DNA of 64,000 bases from Acidobacteriaceae bacterium (GTDB taxonomy: Bacteria > Acidobacteriota > Terriglobia > Terriglobales > Acidobacteriaceae): assembly GCA_027449545.1 (NCBI GenBank), contig DAIDLI010000122.1, positions 111,313-175,312 on the forward strand. The letters run 5' to 3'. The notes below the pieces were generated by a model. The model was not told where the DNA came from, ran no database searches, and saw nothing but the letters and a program-made list of their open reading frames with translations. The position numbers were made by a program, and so were the translations under genes. This document shows positions 1-8,482 of this stretch, piece by piece; positions within the stretch are counted from its first letter, which is position 1; the number at the start of each line of letters is the position of its first letter.

Positions 1-1040
1 GAGGGACCGCTGCCGCCGTGCAGGTTCACGCCGGTGTAGCCGTTGGCGGCCAGGTGCAGGGCATAGTCCGCGGCCCACATGGCCGCCGCGAAGACGTCGG
101 AGACGCCGGGCTTGCCGCCGCGAAAGCAGGTATTTCCCTCGGTCATGCGCAGGCTCACGCCCATCCTTCTGGATGCAGCCCTGGCGATATCGGCCATTCC
201 CTGGACTGTGGCCGCGGTTTGCGGGCTCAGCAGGTTGGGGATGTTCACGTTCGGGTTGGTGGCCGGACCGCCGAAGTAGTGATGGTGGGTGAGGCAGATC
301 ACCTTGGGCGGATTCTTGACGGTCGGCCAGAGAGCTGCGATCTCAGTGAGCCAGTCGAGGCGGCCGGCAATGTCGGGCATGCCGAACTGCGCGTTCGGCA
401 CGGCCTCGGTGATGGCGCGGGCGAAGGTCAGCCACTGCTCCAGATAGGTGCGCGGGTTCCAGGTCTTGGGGTCGCGCAGATGGCGGCTGAAGAGATCGAC
501 CTCGTTGCCCACCTGGAAGTATTCGAGGCGCGACCCCAGCGTTTTGGCCACGTAGGCCGCTTCCTGAGCGGCGCGCGCGGGCGTGTTGGTGCCCAGGTTG
601 AGGCCATAGATGCACTTCCAGCCGGTGGCGCGCAGGAAGGCTTCCAGGTTGTTCACGGCTTCGGCGGAGACGGGATAGTACTGGGCCTGCGGCTCGCCGG
701 CGGGCGCGCGGGTCTGCGGGTGCTGCGGCTCGGGCGCATTCGGCGTCGGCTTCCACCAGCCGTACTCGCTGGTGTTGCCGCCGAGGCGGAGCACGCCTCG
801 GCTGGAGAGCGCGCGGAACTGGGCGATGAGGCCGGTGTTGGCGGCGGAGAAGAAGGCCGGGTCTTTGAGCTGCTGAATCTCGTAGGAGAGCCCCACAAAA
901 CCGGCGGGCATCTGCGGGCCGGTGGCTTGCGCCGGCAGGACCAGCGAAACATGCACTCCTGCCGCTTGCGGGTGGAGATGTGCAGCGGCCAGGGAGGCCG
1001 CCGCGCCGGCAAGAAAGGTGCGACGGGTCAATTTCGGCAT
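1..1040 (-). CDS. Putative secreted glycoside hydrolase (TIM-barrel, GH79-like), 3' end truncated by window edge
   Basis: Not in the ORF track because no stop lies in the window. Minus-strand reading from ATG at 1040 gives MPKLTRRTFLAGAAASLAAAHLHPQAAG (RR + hydrophobic signal), then ...GFVGLSYEIQQLKDPAFFSAANTGLIAQFRALSSRGVLRLGGNTSEYGWWKP..., open to position 1. Confidence 0.65.
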   Translation of the reverse strand, partial: MPKLTRRTFLAGAAASLAAAHLHPQAAGVHVSLVLPAQATGPQMPAGFVGLSYEIQQLKDPAFFSAANTGLIAQFRALSSRGVLRLGGNTSEYGWWKPTPNAPEPQHPQTRAPAGEPQAQYYPVSAEAVNNLEAFLRATGWKCIYGLNLGTNTPARAAQEAAYVAKTLGSRLEYFQVGNEVDLFSRHLRDPKTWNPRTYLEQWLTFARAITEAVPNAQFGMPDIAGRLDWLTEIAALWPTVKNPPKVICLTHHHYFGGPATNPNVNIPNLLSPQTAATVQGMADIARAASRRMGVSLRMTEGNTCFRGGKPGVSDVFAAAMWAADYALHLAANGYTGVNLHGGSGP

Positions 1041-1252
1041 CGCCCAACAGTGTACCCGCCGCGGCGGGAGCCGCGACCGGCGCGCCGGGCGGGGAAACCG
1101 CTATGCGGATTGCAGGTGCAACCAGGCGGTCCCGCGCCTGCGGCGGCGACGGGCGATTCGATTTTCCTGGCAGGGCAGTTGTGCCGGCGTTTTGTTGCCG
1201 GGGCCGCAGCCTACTGCCTGCACGCCTATACTGACTGTGAGCCCGTCTGCCC

Positions 1253-2140
1253 ATGCGCCCCGAACTCAATCAGGCTGTAACTTTGCTGCGGACCAACACG
1301 CCCGAGGCGGTGGACCAGGCGCTCGCCTTGCTCCAGAACACGGTTTTCTCGTTCAGCATGAAGCTTTGCGGTCACCGCGAGGACGCCGAAGACACCATGC
1401 AGGAGGTGCTGTACCGGTCGCTGCGCCACCTGGCCCGCATTGAGGAGCCGCGGGCGCTGGCGGTATGGCTGTACACGGTGACGCGCAACCGCTGCTGGCG
1501 CATGCGCAAGACCAGTTCGTACGCGCCGCGGCAGACGCTTTCTCTGGATGAGCTGGTGCCCACCGACGCCGAGCTGGCGCGGCTGCTCCAGGATCCGGGC
1601 GCCGGACCCGAGCAGGCCGCGCTGGTGGAAGAGCAGATCGAGCAGCTTCACCAGGCGGTGTTGCGGATTCCGCCGCAGCTTCGGATCGTGCTGATTTTGC
1701 ACGACATGGAGGAGCTGCCGACCGAGGATGTGGCGCAGATCCTGAACGTGAAGCCGGGGACGGTGCGGGTGCGCCTGCACCGCGCGCGGCTGGCGGTGCG
1801 CAAGGAGCTGAGCCAGCCGGCGGGGGCTGTCGCCGCGCCGCCCAAGCCCGCACCAAAAAGGGCAAAGGCATCGCGCCGCGTGCCGGCCGCCTGCCGCGAC
1901 CTGTTCGCCAATCTCAGCGAGTATCTGGATGAGCGGGTGGAGCCGCGCACCTGCGAGGAGATCCGCCAGCACATCGAGGGCTGCCCCTCGTGTGTGGCCT
2001 TTCTGCGCGACCTGCGCGGGGCCATCGACCGCTGCCGGGCGATGGACGCCACCTGCGACCCGGCGGTTGCGCGGCGGTTGCGGTCCATCCTGACGCGCGA
2101 GTACCTGCGGCTGGTGGAACAGCCGGCGGTGAAGCGGTAG
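1253..2140 (+). CDS. ECF-type RNA polymerase sigma factor with fused C-terminal zf-HC2-like (anti-sigma) domain
   Basis: Sigma-70 region 2 (HREDAEDTMQEVLYRSLRHLARIEEPRALAVWLYTVTRNRCW) and region 4 (LRIVLILHDMEELPTEDVAQILNVKPGTVRVRLHRARLAVRKEL), then CRDLFANLSEYLDERVEPRTCEEIRQHIEGCPSCVAFL with an H-x3-C-x2-C motif. Confidence 0.9.
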   Translation: MRPELNQAVTLLRTNTPEAVDQALALLQNTVFSFSMKLCGHREDAEDTMQEVLYRSLRHLARIEEPRALAVWLYTVTRNRCWRMRKTSSYAPRQTLSLDELVPTDAELARLLQDPGAGPEQAALVEEQIEQLHQAVLRIPPQLRIVLILHDMEELPTEDVAQILNVKPGTVRVRLHRARLAVRKELSQPAGAVAAPPKPAPKRAKASRRVPAACRDLFANLSEYLDERVEPRTCEEIRQHIEGCPSCVAFLRDLRGAIDRCRAMDATCDPAVARRLRSILTREYLRLVEQPAVKR

Positions 2141-2226
2141 GGCTGGGTTCGGGGGGATAGCCGCCCGGGACCACTGTGAGCCAGCTCACATTTTGCGGGA
2201 TTCGCGTTGCGATTTTGAAGACGTAA

Positions 2227-2324
2227 GTGTGAGAAACAAAAGACTTCCGGAAGACCGTTTTGTAGGTGTGGGAAATAAAAGAGTTAAGTCCTTTTGGTGT
2301 GTATGTGTGGAATATAAACGACTT
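2227..2324 (+). repeat. Three degenerate 20-bp direct repeats with exact 39-bp period (iteron-like)
   Basis: gtgtgagaaacaaaagactt (2227), gtgtgggaaataaaagagtt (2266), gtgtggaatataaacgactt (2305); start-to-start spacing 39 and 39 bp; AT-rich relative to surroundings. Confidence 0.7.
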
Positions 2325-2616
2325 ATTGATGGTTCCTCGCCCGTGTTGCCGGATGGGCCGTCTGATGGCGAATCCGATCGCGTGAGGATGCCTGAGGCGA
2401 TTACGTTTCTATTGTGAAGGCTGGCGCGAATTCACTCGCAAACTGGGGGAGATTTTTTGGGATTCCATGAGTGAGTTGGCCTGTGATCGCCAATAGACGG
2501 CACGAGGCCACCGACCCTTTCAGTCTGTCAATTGTAAAAATAATCGCCGCTCGTGTTGCGACGGTCCAAGCCGATTCGCTTCGACAGGCTGCCAGCGAAT
2601 TGTCGATTTCATCCTC

Positions 2617-4398
2617 TTAACGTTCAAGTTCCGCGATGTTCAGGCGACCCAACAATTCAGAGACTAAATCCTGCAGCGGCTTCAATTGGTCAGCGCTCGG
2701 CGACTTCTTTATGGTCTCCACAGCTAATTCCGCGAAATCGCGCTTGTGCTTTTCGGCAACCCGCTTACGTGCAATCACAAGCAGGCAAGGATCCTGAAGC
2801 TTCTCTTTTAGCCAATCATTGAAGGTTATATTGGTCTCTTGAAAGTTATAGAGCCTGGGTAAGCCGGGGCGATCTTCCAGCCATCCTTTGCTCTCTGCCG
2901 TTTGCCAGACTTCGTACGGGCAAAGCTCTTCGATAGCAGTTTGGAGTCGTATCCCGGATCTGACGATCTGCCGAGAGAGCCCTGCAGGATTTATCTTGTG
3001 CTTGAATGCCGTGGTGGCTCCGTTTGCGCGCTCCTCAACGAAGCGCTGGAACTCCTGCAAAGACGGCTGACTAGCGTCGTCGCCGTCGAATAGCCCAACC
3101 GCGCATGCTGAAGGACGACTGTAATGCCACGCGATGAGACTGTCCTTTACCCACGAGTGGCCGCCGCCGTTGCGTTCGGAGCACGAAACCCGCACCGTCT
3201 GCGCATCCGTGAAGAATCGCGCGATGGCTGCCCTGATAATTGCTTGGTCAGACGGACCTTCAACAAAGATTGTAGGCTTGTCGGTAGACATGCCTTCGTT
3301 GATTCTGCGTTGGAGCCGATCAACCCTCTCTTTCCACTCGCGAACGTGCGGTTCGACCAGGTCAAGGAAGCCAATCGATGAGTGGATCGCCATCAGGTCG
3401 CTCGGTTGCCCGGGAACTCGCGTCGTCACCTGTGTGCCAGTCGGGTCCAGCTTGACCTCCGCCAACGATACTCCGTCGTTCACATGAGGTTGCAAGACAG
3501 AGTAGAAAACCGGGGAATGGGTCGTAAGGAAGGTCTGTGTAGAGCCTGAGTTCTGCAGGAAGAATTCAGCCAATTCAAAGCAACGACGGGTCTCTAAATT
3601 GTTTTCGGGCTCCTCGTACCCCCATACGGTCTCCACTCGCGGGCGGCCATGCGCGGATAGATGATTAGCTTGGAGCGCGAGCCAACGCAAGATTATGGGT
3701 ATGTGCCTGACCTTGATCCCATCGCCGCGCTGTGAGAGTGCAACTCGATGACTTCCGGTGTTTGAATGAAATTCAAGGTCAGTGAAAAGCCGCCTTAGGT
3801 CGCTTGGGAGTTCAAGGTCAGACTTAAGCCCAAGCTGGTTTTCAAGGTCTAGCAGAATTCCGCCGGTATGGCTCCTGATCGCTTCGGTGAAGTTTGCCGC
3901 AGCGGTCCTGATATCGCTCCGCACGGTTGCGTCGAGCATGTCGTGAACAGAGCCCAAGAGCTTCTCGAAATACTCCGCGCCTTTGATAGCCGGAACGTAT
4001 TCGTAGCGCATCGTTTTGAGATATGCGTAAGCTTTTGAACGCGCAGGCAGATCCCCTCCGTCCGCGAGCTTGATGTCCTCCCTGTGGAGGCCCGTCTTGC
4101 GCCAAATTCGTTTCCAAACCACGCGTTGATCAACGCTGAAGGACTCGGGCAGTTTAAATGTGAGTGCTATCTCAATTTGTGGGGCCTTACCTTTCACTTC
4201 TTTGGCGTACCCACTGTAGTCCACCATCCAGTTGATCTCGTATTGTCTCGTCTCGCTGTTAAAGAATAGATCGAGAGCACGGAGTAGGTTCGATTTGCCC
4301 TCGTCATTACAGCCGACGAAGACAGTCAGAGCCTTCGCGGGAACCGATACGTCCGCCAAGGAACGGAAATTCTTGATTCTGATATGCTCAATCGACAC
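2617..4398 (-). CDS. OLD-family nuclease (AAA ATPase + TOPRIM)
   Basis: N-terminal MSIEHIRIKNFRSLADVSVPAKALTVFVGCNDEGKSNLLRALDLFF (Walker A), GYEEPENNLE (Walker B-like), TTHSP, then TOPRIM motifs TIFVEGPSDQAII and GLFDGDDAS. Confidence 0.88.
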   Translation of the reverse strand: MSIEHIRIKNFRSLADVSVPAKALTVFVGCNDEGKSNLLRALDLFFNSETRQYEINWMVDYSGYAKEVKGKAPQIEIALTFKLPESFSVDQRVVWKRIWRKTGLHREDIKLADGGDLPARSKAYAYLKTMRYEYVPAIKGAEYFEKLLGSVHDMLDATVRSDIRTAAANFTEAIRSHTGGILLDLENQLGLKSDLELPSDLRRLFTDLEFHSNTGSHRVALSQRGDGIKVRHIPIILRWLALQANHLSAHGRPRVETVWGYEEPENNLETRRCFELAEFFLQNSGSTQTFLTTHSPVFYSVLQPHVNDGVSLAEVKLDPTGTQVTTRVPGQPSDLMAIHSSIGFLDLVEPHVREWKERVDRLQRRINEGMSTDKPTIFVEGPSDQAIIRAAIARFFTDAQTVRVSCSERNGGGHSWVKDSLIAWHYSRPSACAVGLFDGDDASQPSLQEFQRFVEERANGATTAFKHKINPAGLSRQIVRSGIRLQTAIEELCPYEVWQTAESKGWLEDRPGLPRLYNFQETNITFNDWLKEKLQDPCLLVIARKRVAEKHKRDFAELAVETIKKSPSADQLKPLQDLVSELLGRLNIAELER

Positions 4399-4582
4399 TA
4401 GCGCTATCTCCGCCAGCTATCCGCAATGACTTGATGGAGCAATGATAAATCGCCAATGCACTCATCGAGCTCTGATCAGTAGTGGGAGTTAAGCTGGTCG
4501 CCGGTTTTGTCGGTCTGCAGTTCTCGTCGGAGAGAGGCGCGGTCCTTGATGGCGCGTGAGACCTCTGAGGCCATTGAGACGG

Positions 4583-4620
4583 CGCGGCCCTTCGGGCCGC
4601 GTTGATCGTTTTCTTTTTTT
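4583..4620 (+). terminator. Putative hairpin + T-tract terminator
   Basis: cgcggccc-ttc-gggccgcg stem followed by ttgatcgttttcttttttt. Confidence 0.45.
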
Positions 4621-4762
4621 GGGGGGGACGTTTCCCCGGATTGCGTCCTTGCCTGCGTCGCGGACTTCATCCGGGGCTAACTTCCTGCGACCCCTCCGGG
4701 GTCTGCTGCCGCTGCGCGGTTGGGTTGGGGCGTGGGTCGGGGGTTTGGGGTCGTGGTCTCCT

Positions 4763-4955
4763 GATGATCGTGCTGACATAGGCCCTGAAGGAACTTGGAC
4801 GGCCACCTGCCATTTTGCGCGCTCGTTGCAGCCGGTCAACGGAGAACGAGGTTGCCCTATCCCCGGTCCCCAAAAGCGAGGGACCGGGGGCACAGTCATT
4901 GGTGGTTAGGCGAGCATCGTGCGGGCATAAACGGTGAAGGAGTTGGGTGGGCTAG
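4763..4955 (+). repeat. Hairpin-bearing dispersed repeat, copy A (4763-4890) plus truncated copy B (about 4913-4955)
   Basis: Shares gatsatcgtgc...tgaagga.cttgg.cggcc.acctgcc and gacaacgaggttgccct.tcc.cggtccccaaaagcgagggaccgggg-type sequence with 5648-5760; perfect 10-bp stem ccccggtccc/gggaccgggg at 4861-4889. Confidence 0.75.
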
Positions 4956-4999
4956 TTGGTGTGCGCGAAGGGCACGATTTGAGAGTTTACAATCCCCCC

Positions 5000-5629
5000 A
5001 TGAAGACCTTCTCCGCCCATGAGACTGTCTGGCTACAGGAGCTTGACGGCATCGAGCTGGCTGGATTCTGGCAGCGCGCCATCGCTTTTGCGATCGACGG
5101 GCTCATCGTCGGCTTGGCGTACTCCATTCTTCTCTCCGCGTTCGTCACCGTCTACGTCAACCGCTATCCCCACTCCCGCATTGCCGCCAGCTTCTCCAGT
5201 GCGGTCGACCAGGTGCAGACGTACGGCGAAGGTGAGCGCGCCCACCGCACCCTCGACGAGGAGGTCCATCGCAAGCTGCGCGATGGAGCCGTCGATCTCA
5301 TCCAGGGCATCCTCGTTCCCGTTCTCTATTTCGGTATATTCCTGTGGCGCGGCAACGGACGCACCCCTGGCAAACGCATCATGAAGATCCGGGTGGTCTC
5401 GCTGGTCCACACCCACATCAGCTTTTGGCATGCCGCCGAACGAGCCCTCGGCTACGGAGCCGCTCTCCTGGAAGGAGGTTTCGGCTTCTTCCAGTTCTTC
5501 CTCCACCCCTACCGCCGCTGCGCCCAGGACCGCCTCGCCGAAACCATCGTCGTCACGGAACGGAGCTATGAGGAAAAGTTTGCCGCCAGCCTCGGGTCCC
5601 CGTCAGAATCTGACTCGGTTGCGTACTAG
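5000..5629 (+). CDS. RDD family membrane protein
   Basis: In frame with ORF 4934..5629; start chosen at ATG 5000 (MKTFSAHETVWLQELDGIELAGFWQRAIAFAIDGLIVGLAYSILL); RDD-type helix and later GRTPGKRIMKIRVV. Confidence 0.8.
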   Translation: MKTFSAHETVWLQELDGIELAGFWQRAIAFAIDGLIVGLAYSILLSAFVTVYVNRYPHSRIAASFSSAVDQVQTYGEGERAHRTLDEEVHRKLRDGAVDLIQGILVPVLYFGIFLWRGNGRTPGKRIMKIRVVSLVHTHISFWHAAERALGYGAALLEGGFGFFQFFLHPYRRCAQDRLAETIVVTERSYEEKFAASLGSPSESDSVAY

Positions 5630-5647
5630 GGCGGCGGCCTGGGGATG

Positions 5648-5760
5648 GATCATCGTGCAGGCGTGTAGGGTGAAGGACTTGGGCGGCCGACCTGCCAGCG
5701 AGTAGACGGACAACGAGGTTGCCCTGTCCCGGTCCCCAAAAGCGAGGGACCGGGGACACA
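5648..5760 (+). repeat. Hairpin-bearing dispersed repeat, copy C
   Basis: gatcatcgtgcaggcgtgtagggtgaaggacttgggcggccgacctgcc...cccggtccccaaaagcgagggaccggg; matches copy A upstream of the RDD gene. Confidence 0.75.
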
Positions 5761-5999
5761 TTCCTTTGTGGCTGGGGGCTCCGTAAGACCAGGGCCAGCG
5801 GGCCCTTCGCGGGTCTCGGAGGCGAGACTGGGCACGGATCTTCGTATCAGGCTGGGTGTGACTTGCGCCACCGGCTTGCCGCTTCTGCGTTGATTTCTCA
5901 GACCGTTTTGGGATTTCTGGGAAAGAATTGGTGCTCAATTTGTAACGAATCTGCGCCGGCAGGTATCTGTTCCCGTGAATGCCCCCAAAGGGAACGGGA

Positions 6000-7361
6000 A
6001 TGATGAAGTCCTTCTGTTGTCTCGTCACATCTGTTGTGCTCGCCGTCGCCGCTTCTGGCGCGGCGGCACAGTCTCCGCCGCCACCGTTGACGCTGCGCCA
6101 GGCCATCGACCAGGCGCTGGGCAAAAACCCGGCAGCCGCCGTGGCCAAGGCCGACCAGGACGCCGCCGACGCGGCGGCCAAGCAGGCCCGCACCGCGTAT
6201 CTGCCGCTGCTTGGCTTTACCGAAGACATCTCGCGCGGCAACGATCCGGTGTATGTCTTCGGTTCGCGGCTGCGCCAGCAGCAGTTCACGCAGGCGAACT
6301 TCGCGCTGAACGCGCTGAACCGGCCGCAGCCGATCGGCGACTTTGTGACCCGCTTCAAGGGCTCGTGGATGGCGTTCGACAGCTTCCAGACGCAGCGCCA
6401 GATTCACCGCGCCGATCTGTTCCGCAAGAGCGCGGCCTCGGCCTCGGATGCGGCCAACCAGCAGATTGTGATGGGCGTGGTGAGCGCCTACCAGTCGGTG
6501 CTGTACGCGGAGCGGGCGCTGGAAGTGGCGCAGCACGAGCAGCAGACCGCGCAGGCGCTGCTGAACGATGTGAGCCAGCACGTGAAAGCCGGGCTGGCGG
6601 TGGATTCGGACCGCATGGCGGCCGAGGTGAACGTGGCCGCGCGCAAGCAGGAGCTGATCGCGGCGCAGGGCAATCTGGACCTGGCCTGGGCGGACCTGCG
6701 CCTGGCCATGGGCGTCCAGGACCTGCCGCAGACGGCGCTGGCGCCCATTCAGGCGCGCAATTTTCCCGACAGCACGCTGGATCAGGAGCTGGCCGAGGCG
6801 GCCAAGAATCGTCCCGATTTGAAGGCGATGGGCGAGGCGACGCAGGCGCAGAAGATGGCGGTGGCGGCGGCGCGTTCCGCGTTCGGCCCGCAAATCAGCG
6901 CTTATGGCAACTGGGAGCAGGACCGGCCCACCTTCACCGGAGCGGGCGGCAACAACTGGGTGGCCGGCGTGCAGCTCAATATGGATATTCTGCCCATCGG
7001 CAAGCGCGACCAACTGGCTAGCGAGCGTGCCGGCGAGATGAAGGCCAATGCCCAGCTCGAGCAGGCGCGGCAGCAACTGCGGCTGGACGTGAGCCGCGCA
7101 CACATTCAGCGCCAGACCGCCGAGCTCCAGGTGGCGACGGCGCAGGCGGCGATGAGCCAGGCCGCCGAGAACCTGCGCATCCTTCACAACCGCTATACCG
7201 CGGGGCTGGCCACCATCACCGATCTGCTGCGCGCCGAGGATGCCAACCGGGCCAGCCAATCCAACTACTGGCGCGCCGTCTACGGCAACGCCACTGCTTA
7301 TGCGCAATTGCTGTTCGCGGAAGGGCTCCTGACCCCCGGCGCAGCGGAGGATCTGCAATGA
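6000..7361 (+). CDS. TolC-family outer membrane efflux protein
   Basis: Signal peptide MMKSFCCLVTSVVLAVAASGAAAQ; LTLRQAIDQALGKNPAAAVAKADQDAADAAAKQARTAYLPLLGFTED; coiled-coil repeats; ATGA overlap with the next gene. Confidence 0.9.
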   Translation: MMKSFCCLVTSVVLAVAASGAAAQSPPPPLTLRQAIDQALGKNPAAAVAKADQDAADAAAKQARTAYLPLLGFTEDISRGNDPVYVFGSRLRQQQFTQANFALNALNRPQPIGDFVTRFKGSWMAFDSFQTQRQIHRADLFRKSAASASDAANQQIVMGVVSAYQSVLYAERALEVAQHEQQTAQALLNDVSQHVKAGLAVDSDRMAAEVNVAARKQELIAAQGNLDLAWADLRLAMGVQDLPQTALAPIQARNFPDSTLDQELAEAAKNRPDLKAMGEATQAQKMAVAAARSAFGPQISAYGNWEQDRPTFTGAGGNNWVAGVQLNMDILPIGKRDQLASERAGEMKANAQLEQARQQLRLDVSRAHIQRQTAELQVATAQAAMSQAAENLRILHNRYTAGLATITDLLRAEDANRASQSNYWRAVYGNATAYAQLLFAEGLLTPGAAEDLQ

Positions 7362-8482
7362 ATCGACCCGCACTGAATGGACTTGCTTCCGGCGTCTTTG
7401 TTTCCGCTCTGGTGCTTGCCGGAGCCGGCTGCCAGAGTACCCCGCCGGCGCAGAACCCGACGCCCGAAACCGCCTCCGCGCAGGTGGTGCAGGCGCAGCA
7501 GGAGCAGGCGCCGACGCTGCTGAATGCCACCGGCACGGTGCACGCCCGCGAAACCGCTACGCTGTCGGCGCAGGTGATGGGCCGCGTGGAGCAGGTGACG
7601 GTGCATGCCGGCGATACGGTCAAGCCCCGCCAGACGCTGGTGGTGCTGGACGGCGCGGCGCTGAGCGCGTCGTCGGCCCAGGCGCAGGCGGCAGTGATGG
7701 CGGCGCAGCAGGAGCAGGCGGCTGCCGAGAGCCAGGCGACGCTGGCCGCCAGCACGCTGGCGCGTTATAAGCAACTGGAAGCGGAGAAGAGCGTGAGCCC
7801 GCAGGAGATGGACGTGGTATCGCGGCGCTCCGAGGCCGCGGCCGCGCAGCTTGCCGCCGCCCGCGCGCAGGTGGAAGCGGCCCGCGCCCAGGCCACTGGC
7901 GCCAAAACGATGCTTTCGTACACGCGCATCCTGTCGCCCTTCGCGGGCGTGGTGACGGCGCGCATGGTGGATCCGGGCGCCATGGCCGCCCCCGGCGTGC
8001 CGCTGTTGCAGATCGACCGCAACGGGCCGCTGCAACTCCAGACGACGGTGGATGAATCGGCGATCGGCAACGTGCGCCTGGGCATGAAGGCGCCGGTCTC
8101 GGTGACCGGGCTGGCGACGCCGCTGAATGGAGTGGTGGAGGAGATTGTGCCCGCGGCTGACCCGAGCAGCCACAGCTTTACCGTCAAGATCGATCTTCCC
8201 GCCTCGCGGCAACTGCGCGCGGGGATGTACGGCACCACCGCCATTCCCACCGGCACGCATCAGGCGGTGCTGATTGACAGCTCCGCGATTGCGCAGCGCG
8301 GCTCGCTGGACTATGCCTACGTGCTCGACGCGCACAACATCGCGCAGCTTCGCTATGTCACTCTCGGGCCGGTGCATGGCATCCAGGTTGAAGTACTTTC
8401 CGGGCTCGCCGCCGGCGAGCGCGTGGTCAATGCCCCCGCAGACCGCGATCTCGCCGGCCGGCGAATTGAGGTGCAGCCATGA
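7358..8482 (+). CDS. RND efflux periplasmic adaptor (HlyD/MFP family lipoprotein)
   Basis: Lipobox-like LAGAGC; NATGTVHARETATLSAQVMGRVEQVTVHAGDTVKPRQTLVVLD; coiled coil; overlaps the permease start. Confidence 0.92.
   Translation: MNRPALNGLASGVFVSALVLAGAGCQSTPPAQNPTPETASAQVVQAQQEQAPTLLNATGTVHARETATLSAQVMGRVEQVTVHAGDTVKPRQTLVVLDGAALSASSAQAQAAVMAAQQEQAAAESQATLAASTLARYKQLEAEKSVSPQEMDVVSRRSEAAAAQLAAARAQVEAARAQATGAKTMLSYTRILSPFAGVVTARMVDPGAMAAPGVPLLQIDRNGPLQLQTTVDESAIGNVRLGMKAPVSVTGLATPLNGVVEEIVPAADPSSHSFTVKIDLPASRQLRAGMYGTTAIPTGTHQAVLIDSSAIAQRGSLDYAYVLDAHNIAQLRYVTLGPVHGIQVEVLSGLAAGERVVNAPADRDLAGRRIEVQP

Noticed and set aside
2227-2324. CRISPR array interpretation of the 39-bp-periodic repeats
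   Set aside because: Only three degenerate repeats, 19-nt spacers, no cas genes; iteron/operator-like is the more conservative description.
4476-4909. Small ORFs on both strands between OLD and RDD genes
   Set aside because: Overlap a terminator-like hairpin and the dispersed repeat; Arg/Pro-rich translations with no domain.
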